DNA from: Bacillus sp. HNG
Lineage (GTDB): Bacteria > Bacillota > Bacilli > Bacillales > Bacillaceae_L
DNA length: 54,152 nucleotides
NCBI RefSeq assembly: GCF_003400205.1
Contig: NZ_QUQV01000021.1
Coordinates: 1-54,152, forward strand
Direction of reading: 5' to 3'
The position numbers and the translations under genes were made by a program. The notes beneath the pieces were generated by a model. The model was not told the DNA's origin and did not search any database. It was given only the letters and a program-made list of their open reading frames with translations. Below are positions 49,147 to 54,152 of this stretch, one piece after another (within the stretch, counting starts at the first letter, position 1; every line of letters starts with the position of its first letter).

Positions 49147-49443
49147 TGTGGATAAGGAAAATTAAACAGAAAAAGTTATACCCATAATTCCCAATGGGCT
49201 GTGGGTAAGATTGATGGAGGAAGAAAAGTATGATTAAATGCTGTGAAGAACATGTTGAATTAGCTTTAGATATTGTGGTGGACGAACATGAGGTTGCACC
49301 GATTATGACGAAAATTGAAGAAGAAAACTTATCAACAACCTGTGAATTTTGTCAAAATAAGGCGGTATATGTTGTGGGGAACTAATATTCTCATACAAGA
49401 TGTGGATAGAAAATGTGGATATGTGGATAACTCCTGTGGATAG
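49147..49443. promoter_or_regulatory. DnaA-box cluster around the mini-gene, before rlmH
   Basis: Perfect boxes (minus orientation TGTGGATAA) are at 49147-49155 and 49422-49430. One-mismatch boxes are at 49200-49208, 49401-49409, 49414-49422, 49435-49443, and on plus 49329-49337. Four lie in tandem in 43 bases just before rlmH. A DnaA-bound cluster at this locus (yydA) is known from B. subtilis, as I recall it. Confidence 0.85.
49230..49385 (+). CDS. CxxH/CxxC protein
   Basis: This 51-aa mini-protein has CEEH at residues 5-8 and CEFC at 38-41, the pattern of the CxxH/CxxC family found next to rlmH in Bacilli. A zinc-ribbon-like metal site is likely. The function is unknown. It starts at ATG 49230 behind ATGGAGGAAG. 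It lies between DnaA boxes on both sides, and one imperfect box falls inside it. The same C-terminal cysteine context occurs across the family, so I regard it as a real gene. Confidence 0.9.
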   Translation: MIKCCEEHVELALDIVVDEHEVAPIMTKIEEENLSTTCEFCQNKAVYVVGN

Positions 49444-49478
49444 TTTGTTTGTAAAATGTGAGTGAAGTGGGGATAAGT

Positions 49479-49958
49479 GTGAACATCACAATTGTGACAA
49501 TTGGAAAGTTAAAAGAAAAATATTTGATCCAAGGGATCAATGAATACTTAAAACGATTAACAGCTTATGCAAAAGTGGAAATCATAGAGCTTGCTGACGA
49601 GAAAGCACCAGAAAATTTAAGTGAGACCGAGATGGAACAGGTGAAGCAAAAAGAGGGAGCGCGAATTCTTGCGAAGCTATCGGACGATACCCATGTAATT
49701 GCATTAGCAATTGAAGGCAAAATGAAATCATCCGAGCAGCTAGCTGCGGATATTGATAACCTAGCAACCTATGGAAAAAGCAAAATTGCCTTTGTCATCG
49801 GTGGATCTCTTGGATTAAGTAAGGATGTCATGAAGCGGGCAAATGATACATTGTCATTTTCAAAAATGACTTTTCCCCATCAGTTGATGAGGTTGATATT
49901 GGTGGAGCAGGTGTATCGGGCTTTCAGGATTATTAGGGGGGAACCGTACCATAAATAG
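49479..49958 (+). CDS. rlmH: 23S rRNA (pseudouridine1915-N3)-methyltransferase RlmH
   Basis: This 159-aa SPOUT-class methyltransferase acts on pseudouridine 1915 in helix 69 of assembled ribosomes. Key motifs are [25 protein letters not shown] (SAM-binding knot) and the end [10 protein letters not shown]. The start is GTG 49479 ([16 protein letters not shown]) behind GTGGGGAT, giving the exact family length. Codons further upstream are in the DnaA-box cluster. It is the last conserved core gene before the accessory tail. Confidence 0.97.
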   Translation: MNITIVTIGKLKEKYLIQGINEYLKRLTAYAKVEIIELADEKAPENLSETEMEQVKQKEGARILAKLSDDTHVIALAIEGKMKSSEQLAADIDNLATYGKSKIAFVIGGSLGLSKDVMKRANDTLSFSKMTFPHQLMRLILVEQVYRAFRIIRGEPYHK

Positions 49959-50137
49959 AGTGATAAGTTGAAGATTTCCTTCAAATGTTTTCTTACATGG
50001 CGTTGGCTTTGTTAAGCATTGTTCCAACATTCTCTAACGATCTATCAATGGATTTATTAGTTCTGTGGAACTACAATATCGTTAGGGACCAAGTAATCAT
50101 TCATCTAAGTAATAACCACCAAAACTTCTATCATTAA

Positions 50138-50175
50138 GAAAAACCCACTGAATTCGGGGATTCAATGGGTTTTTC
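50138..50175. terminator. Bidirectional terminator between rlmH and the PAS gene
   Basis: AAAAACCCACTGAAT, TCGGGG, ATTCAATGGGTTTTT is a 15-position stem with one mismatch, A-run before and T-run after. It serves both convergent genes. The 240-base gap around it holds no gene. Confidence 0.9.
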
Positions 50176-50200
50176 AGCAACTTCTCAAATAAAGTGTATT

Positions 50201-50680
50201 TTACTCAGGCTTTACAGCTATAAATTCGTCAATCGTTTCAGGGGTGTGTTTTCCTTCTTTTCCTTGGAAAAGGTCAATATTAACGGTCACATCCATGCAT
50301 CCAAGATATTTTCCATTTTTATCGCGTACTGCCATGAATTTTTGATAAATTTGACCAGTTTCTTCACCAGAGCGTTTTGGAAACCAAAATTCCCATTCGT
50401 CACGTGCTCCTGAACGGAAATCATTCAACAATTTTTCTACGTGATGAGCCATTCTTGGGTGAAGCTCAAGGACATGGCGACCAATCGCTTCTTTACGACG
50501 TCCATGCACGCGGTTAGGATTATTTGAATACCAGCGGAAAATATCGTTGGCATCGCAAAAACCCATTTCAAATGGTAAAAGATTAATAATTGAATCCAAA
50601 GTGCTTGCTTTTATTTCACCAGTTTCAAAATTAATAACAGCATCAGGACTAATTAATTCGGATAATTTTTCTTCAGACAT
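50201..50680 (-). CDS. Stand-alone PAS domain protein (DUF438-related)
   Basis: This 159-aa soluble protein has a single PAS domain at ~35-145 (GFCDANDIFRWYSNN, then EAIGRHVLELHPRM and DEWEFWFPKR, ending GCMDVTVNI). This resembles the PAS found at the end of DUF438 proteins, where it may bind haem; the His-rich stretch HPRMAHHVEK is a possible ligand region, but this is inference. There is no output domain, so it would signal through a partner or sense/transport a ligand. The ATG follows AGGAGGTTTTTTTA. It has an Fnr-type promoter. Confidence 0.85.
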   Translation of the reverse strand: MSEEKLSELISPDAVINFETGEIKASTLDSIINLLPFEMGFCDANDIFRWYSNNPNRVHGRRKEAIGRHVLELHPRMAHHVEKLLNDFRSGARDEWEFWFPKRSGEETGQIYQKFMAVRDKNGKYLGCMDVTVNIDLFQGKEGKHTPETIDEFIAVKPE

Positions 50681-50759
50681 TAAAAAAACCTCCTATATAT
50701 AATCTCCGTTTATGAGAAGAATAAAATAGTATATCGACTTAGGTGATTTTATCTAATTC

Positions 50760-50809
50760 ATTAATAATGATAGCATTAATACTGATAACCACATGTGATC
50801 TATCTCACA
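50760..50809 (-). promoter_or_regulatory. Fnr-dependent promoter of the PAS gene
   Basis: TGTGATCTATCTCACA (50794-50809) fits the Bacillus Fnr consensus TGTGA-N6-TCACA exactly. On the minus strand it is followed by an extended -10 TGCTATCAT (50767-50775). With a start near 50760 the site centres at -41.5, the position used by B. subtilis Fnr. No -35 hexamer is present, as expected for an activator site. Confidence 0.82.
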
Positions 50810-50887
50810 AATGTTGTTTTTGATCATTACTTGTAATTGAGGAACTGAAAGGACCAATCACCAAGTTAGAATACGGATCCTACTATG

Positions 50888-50921
50888 AAGGCCCGACTAG
50901 GATAGGAACCAGTCGGGCCTT
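50888..50921. terminator. GC-rich hairpin downstream of the ABC permease
   Basis: AAGGCCCGACT ... AGTCGGGCCTT gives 11 perfect pairs. Neither side has a good T-run. It may end the minus-strand ABC operon. The rest of the 307-base gap holds the Fnr promoter and a GTACT/AGTAC hairpin near 50964. Confidence 0.5.
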
Positions 50922-50987
50922 TGGAATACGAAAGGCAGGATTTATTTGAAAATTTGATGTGATAGTACCGTCCCTTGTTTCATCGTA

Positions 50988-52109
50988 CTACCTGGTTGAT
51001 ACAATTGATTTTCTTTTATATAACAAGGAACCCATGATAAAGGCAATTCCACCCCATAGGAGCATGTTTCCAAAACCAAACCAAAGGGGGGCTGAAAGAA
51101 TAGAAGTATTGTAGACCATACTGTCTCTTAGACCGTCTGCAAAATAGGTGAGCGGAAGAATGTTTGATACAGGCTGCAGCCATTCGGGCATTGTTTCAAT
51201 CGGAAAGAAAATCCCGCTTACAAACATCATCAGAAAGCTGATAATGTTCGCTACTCCCATGTAGGCCTCATTTGTATTGCTAAATGAAGAAATAAAATAA
51301 CCAATTGCATTGAAGGAGAGGGCTCCCATTAAGAAAACCAGCAGTAAACTAGGGAAATTAATAAACAGATTAGCTCCAAATAGGAATACGCCTATTAAGG
51401 ATAAGAGAAAGATTTGAATGATGCTAAATAACAGACGCATTACCATGTCGCTAAGGCCAAAGATACCCATTTTTGCCGGGGTCATCCGTAGCCTTTTTAT
51501 TAACCCTTTTCTGCGCATGTCAACTAAGTCAACCATTCCGAATAAGCCACCTTGGGCGATCGATAAAGCAATCATTCCGGTTAAAAGAAAATCAGTATAC
51601 TTTAATTCCGGACTGCCTGAGGAAATGGTTTCAAATTGTTGCTCATAGGTTGGGGTTGCACCAACTGCTTGCAAGTTTGCCTGCTGAATGAATTTATCCA
51701 GGATACCAGATACGACTTGGGTTGAAACACTTTGTTCATTTTCTTTGTTTACGATCAGTTTAATCGATGTTGCCTGTGCTGATTCAGGCAAGATGATGGC
51801 AGCATCAACTTCCTTCTCTTTTACTAAAACTTTTGCTTTCCCTTCACTAACAGAACTATTTTCACTTGTTTCAATAATAGGGATTTTTTGTAATTGACTG
51901 GCCATCATAGTAGACATTTCATTTGAAGATTCATTAACAATAACAACTTTGGTGCTGAAATCATCATTTGAACCACCGCTAAAGATGGTCATAAAGATAA
52001 CCATTAGAATAATAGGAAAAAAGATTCCCCAAAACCACGCTTGTTTTTCACGGAATGTTAATTTTAATTGTGCAAGGAACATTTGTTTAAATTGCTTGAG
52101 ATTATTCAT
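50988..52109 (-). CDS. ABC-2 type permease
   Basis: This 373-aa membrane subunit of an exporter has an N-terminal helix (~25-44), an extracytoplasmic domain (~50-170) and about five further helices. The C-terminal part has MFVSGIFFPIETMPEWLQ, typical of the DrrB/YadH-like ABC-2 family. ATG 52109 follows GTGGAGGG and is one base after the stop of the ATPase gene, so the two are coupled. It is oriented toward oriC, against the core genes, in line with an accessory origin. The substrate is unknown. Confidence 0.9.
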   Translation of the reverse strand: MNNLKQFKQMFLAQLKLTFREKQAWFWGIFFPIILMVIFMTIFSGGSNDDFSTKVVIVNESSNEMSTMMASQLQKIPIIETSENSSVSEGKAKVLVKEKEVDAAIILPESAQATSIKLIVNKENEQSVSTQVVSGILDKFIQQANLQAVGATPTYEQQFETISSGSPELKYTDFLLTGMIALSIAQGGLFGMVDLVDMRRKGLIKRLRMTPAKMGIFGLSDMVMRLLFSIIQIFLLSLIGVFLFGANLFINFPSLLLVFLMGALSFNAIGYFISSFSNTNEAYMGVANIISFLMMFVSGIFFPIETMPEWLQPVSNILPLTYFADGLRDSMVYNTSILSAPLWFGFGNMLLWGGIAFIMGSLLYKRKSIVSTR

Positions 52110-52110
52110 C

Positions 52111-53040
52111 TTAATCCCTCCACTCCTTACCGGTATAAGCGATAAAGACATCTTCAAGACTCATTTCGTGAATCGAAACTTGTTCGACTTGATATTCCTT
52201 GTCTTTTGTAAATTTAAATAGGTCAAACAGTAAATCCTCGGGTTTAATTGTCCATAGCTTAAGTGCGGCATCTTCGCGTTCCGTCCGTGTCACAGAATCA
52301 AGAGCTTTTGCAAAAAGCTCTGCATCAAGAGCGGCTTTCTCTCCATCTAGGAAGGATAGTCGAACCTCTCTTTCATTTGTTAATTTTTCGATTAATCCGG
52401 TGGGGGAGTCCAAGGTTACGACCAACCCCTGGTCAACGATGCACACCCGGTCGCTAAGTTTTTCCGCCTCTTCCATGTAATGAGTGGTGAGAATAGTCGT
52501 TTTCCCTAATTTCTTAAGCTCAAGAATAATCTCCCAAACATTGCGTCGTGCCTGAGGATCCAGTCCGGTTGTTGGTTCATCCAAGAATACGACTTCAGGA
52601 TCACTAATCATGGCAAGCCCGATTGCAAGGCGTTGCCGTTGACCACCAGATAATTTTTTGACTTGATTCTTACGGTGCTCGGTTAGATTAACTAATTTAA
52701 GAATTTCCTCTGTTGACCGCGCCTTATCATAAAATGTAGCAAATAGATTCAAATTTTCTTCAGGCGTCAATAAGTCAAACATGGCACTAGATTGTGGCTG
52801 CACACCAATTTTCTTTTTTATGGTTATGGCGTGCTTGTTCCAGTTCAATTCACCAAACTGTATTTCTCCATGATCCGGTGTAACCAAGCCTTCAATCATC
52901 TCGAGTGTTGTGGTTTTTCCTGCCCCATTAGGTCCGATGATGGTAAAAATCTCTCCTTCTTTTACAGAAAAGCTAATATCTTTAACGGCTTGAATGGAAC
53001 CAAAGGATTTTTTTAAATTCCGAACCTCTAAAATATTCAT
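52111..53040 (-). CDS. ABC transporter ATPase
   Basis: This 309-aa ATP-binding subunit has Walker A IIGPNGAGKTTT (~36-47), Q-loop VQPQSSAM, signature LSGGQRQRLAIG, Walker B VVFLDEPTTGLDPQ and H-loop TTHYMEEAEKL. The end SLEDVFIAYTGKEWRD matches drug- or bacteriocin-export ATPases. The start ATG 53040 follows AGAAAGGTGATG; an upstream frame is not needed. It pairs with the permease at 50988-52109. No regulator gene is adjacent, unlike the exporter at 44-48 kb. Confidence 0.93.
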   Translation of the reverse strand: MNILEVRNLKKSFGSIQAVKDISFSVKEGEIFTIIGPNGAGKTTTLEMIEGLVTPDHGEIQFGELNWNKHAITIKKKIGVQPQSSAMFDLLTPEENLNLFATFYDKARSTEEILKLVNLTEHRKNQVKKLSGGQRQRLAIGLAMISDPEVVFLDEPTTGLDPQARRNVWEIILELKKLGKTTILTTHYMEEAEKLSDRVCIVDQGLVVTLDSPTGLIEKLTNEREVRLSFLDGEKAALDAELFAKALDSVTRTEREDAALKLWTIKPEDLLFDLFKFTKDKEYQVEQVSIHEMSLEDVFIAYTGKEWRD

Positions 53041-53314
53041 TGTTACATCACCTTTCTTAAATGCCAGTGATTGTTGCAAAACTCTCAATTTCCAAAAATG
53101 ATACCAAGTTATTTTTATGTTGTGGAATCTTTAAAGATTCATAAATTTTGAGGATACTCAGGTCAAGATGAGCAAATGGATTTTTGAAAAACTGTCGGTT
53201 TTACAGATAGGGGAACTGGATCATAAGTAAATGAAGTTTTTAAAAAAGGAGTCATAATCTCTATCAAAAATCACAAAAAGAAGGGCGTTCTTGACGGAGA
53301 AAACTGTATAAAAC
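53041..53314. other. Non-coding stretch upstream of the ABC ATPase
   Basis: I see no gene in these 274 bases. They should hold the promoter of the ABC pair. No convincing -35/-10 pair, repeat or operator was recognised. Confidence 0.5.
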
Positions 53315-53344
53315 AAAAAAATGGAGATGTGACCCCATTTTTTT
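53315..53344. terminator. Terminator at the end of the oxidoreductase fragment
   Basis: AAAAAAATGG, AGATGTGACC, CCATTTTTTT is a 10-pair stem whose arms supply the T-run on either strand. It overlaps the stop codon of the fragment. Confidence 0.85.
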
Positions 53345-53945
53345 ATCCCTTGTTTATCAAGGGGCGCTCCTGTAAATATAAAGCTAGATCTGGACTGTTT
53401 CCTTCAACAATCTCCTCGACAATCAACTTTGATAGCAATTGACTATAAACCGTCCCATTATCACCAAAGGCAAATAGAAAATAGCTATTAGGATATTCTT
53501 CATATTTACCAATAATCGGAATGCCGTCTAAAATGCCTCCATAAAATGCAGTCAAGTAATATTCGGGCTGTACTCTTATATTAGGAAACATTTTATTAAA
53601 CTCTTCAATTAGTTTATTCTTTTTGTTAATCAATTTACTGTCGCGGTCTTCAGGGTATGTGGTAGTATCATCAAGTCCGCCTATGATAATTCTGTTATCT
53701 CTAGTTGTACGCAAATATAAATAGGGACGGGCCGTTTCCCAGATAAGTGTCCGATTATACCATTCAGAGAGATCTTCAACTGGATTGGTGGTTACCGTAT
53801 ATGTACTTACAAAGGAAGCTTTTTTCTCCTTTTTAATTTCTATTCCTTCATAACCTGCTGCAAAAATAACATAGCGTGCTTGGATAGAATACTCATTCTT
53901 TGTAGAAACAATCATCTTTCCAAGTGCCTTATCGTTGTTTATCAA
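53343..53945 (-). pseudogene. N-terminally truncated FAD-dependent oxidoreductase (DAO family)
   Basis: The 200-aa frame matches the C-terminal half of a DAO/glycine-oxidase-like flavoprotein of about 400 aa. It has RYVIFAAGYEG (end of the FAD domain), LIWETARPYLYLRTT, RIIIGGLDD, and the end YYLTAFYGGILDGIPIIG and FAFGDNGT. The FAD-binding GxGxxG N-terminus is missing. Directly upstream lies a 17-base inverted repeat and unrelated sequence, not the missing half. The only start is a weak TTG. I read it as the remnant of a deletion or rearrangement. The remaining frame is intact, so the loss may be recent. Confidence 0.82.
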
Positions 53946-53974
53946 GACCTAAATTAAAAAAAGTTAGATAAACT

Positions 53975-54018
53975 AAAGGTCATAACATATTTTATATGAC
54001 TAATATGTTATGACCTTT
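53975..54018. terminator. 17-base inverted repeat (terminator-like)
   Basis: AAAGGTCATAACATATT (53975-53991) and AATATGTTATGACCTTT (54002-54018) pair perfectly around a 10-base loop. On plus it is followed by CTTCTTC; on minus a T7 run lies ~12 bases away. It marks the upstream limit of the truncated oxidoreductase. Confidence 0.7.
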
Positions 54019-54102
54019 CTTCTTCAACTAAACCAGCTAATAGGATGTCAATATTTTTCTGTAAAATTATTAAACAGTTAATGATATACTAAAAATGCGC
54101 AT
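54008..54102 (-). other. Possible tiny ORF with a frame break
   Basis: An ATG at 54102 has a good AGGAGGG site but its frame stops after 10 codons. A second frame continues as an amphipathic segment (LIILQKNIDILLAGLVEEER) and stops at 54008, inside the hairpin. Together they could be a short gene with a frameshift, or chance. No family was recognised. Confidence 0.25.
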
Positions 54103-54152
54103 GCCAAATAACCCTCCTCATCCATATTGGAAGGTTTTTCATGTATTACTTA

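Noticed and set aside
42375-54152. Prophage, integron or insertion sequence in the accessory tail
   Set aside because: No integrase, transposase, att-like duplication or tRNA target is visible.

Overview
The window is the replication-origin neighbourhood of a spore-forming, low-GC Firmicute of the family Bacillaceae. The evidence is the gene order around dnaA, the sporulation-linked genes spoIIIJ, jag, noc, soj, spo0J and yyaC, DnaA boxes and parS sites of the Bacillus type, AGGAGG-like ribosome binding sites and frequent TTG/GTG starts. The genus cannot be fixed from this sequence alone. Most genes point away from oriC: those left of about 10.8 kb lie on the minus strand and those from 11.8 to 50 kb lie mostly on the plus strand.

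Layout. 0-1.4 kb: the first ~72 nt of a 16S rRNA gene with two promoters, and an HD-GYP-like protein. 1.5-10.8 kb: gyrA, gyrB, remB, recF, yaaA, dnaN and dnaA, all minus strand. The bipartite oriC has one box group with an unwinding region between dnaN and dnaA, and a second box group upstream of dnaA. 11.2-11.7 kb: a block of repeat elements. 11.8-21.4 kb: rpmH, rnpA, spoIIIJ, jag, mnmE, mnmG, rsmG, noc, soj and spo0J, with a parS before soj and another inside spo0J. 21.4-29 kb: a DUF554 protein, yyaC, a YkvI-like transporter, yyzM, the molybdopterin oxidoreductase yyaE (with a parS), ychF and the rpsF-ssb-rpsR operon. 29-35 kb: thiT under a TPP riboswitch, yybS, gdpP, rplI and the replicative helicase dnaC. 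35-42.4 kb: an M23 cell-wall hydrolase and the walR-walK-yycH-yycI-walJ operon. 42.5-47.7 kb: a NarL-type two-component pair followed by an ABC-2 exporter, arranged like the linearmycin-resistance lnrJKLMN cluster. 47.8-50 kb: the HtrA-type protease, a CxxH/CxxC mini-protein and rlmH. 50-54 kb: an accessory minus-strand tail with a PAS protein behind an Fnr-type promoter, an ABC-2 exporter pair and a 5'-truncated FAD oxidoreductase.

Functionally the core joins initiation (DnaA, DnaN, DnaC, SSB), topology (gyrase), origin segregation and nucleoid occlusion (Soj, Spo0J, Noc, parS), tRNA and rRNA modification (MnmE, MnmG, RsmG, RlmH), envelope homeostasis (WalRK, M23, HtrA, YidC) and c-di-AMP turnover (GdpP).

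I did not find a clearly new multi-gene system. The least ordinary signals are: (i) a nested-hairpin repeat in three copies around oriC whose outer stem changes on both arms; (ii) a second repeat family with one copy between gyrB and gyrA and an array beside oriC; (iii) three genic parS sites that all encode V-(S/P)-R-E-T in one reading frame; (iv) a textbook Fnr site at -41.5 before a stand-alone PAS protein; (v) an HD-GYP protein with the HD dyad changed to SD; and (vi) tandem DnaA boxes before rlmH and mnmE.
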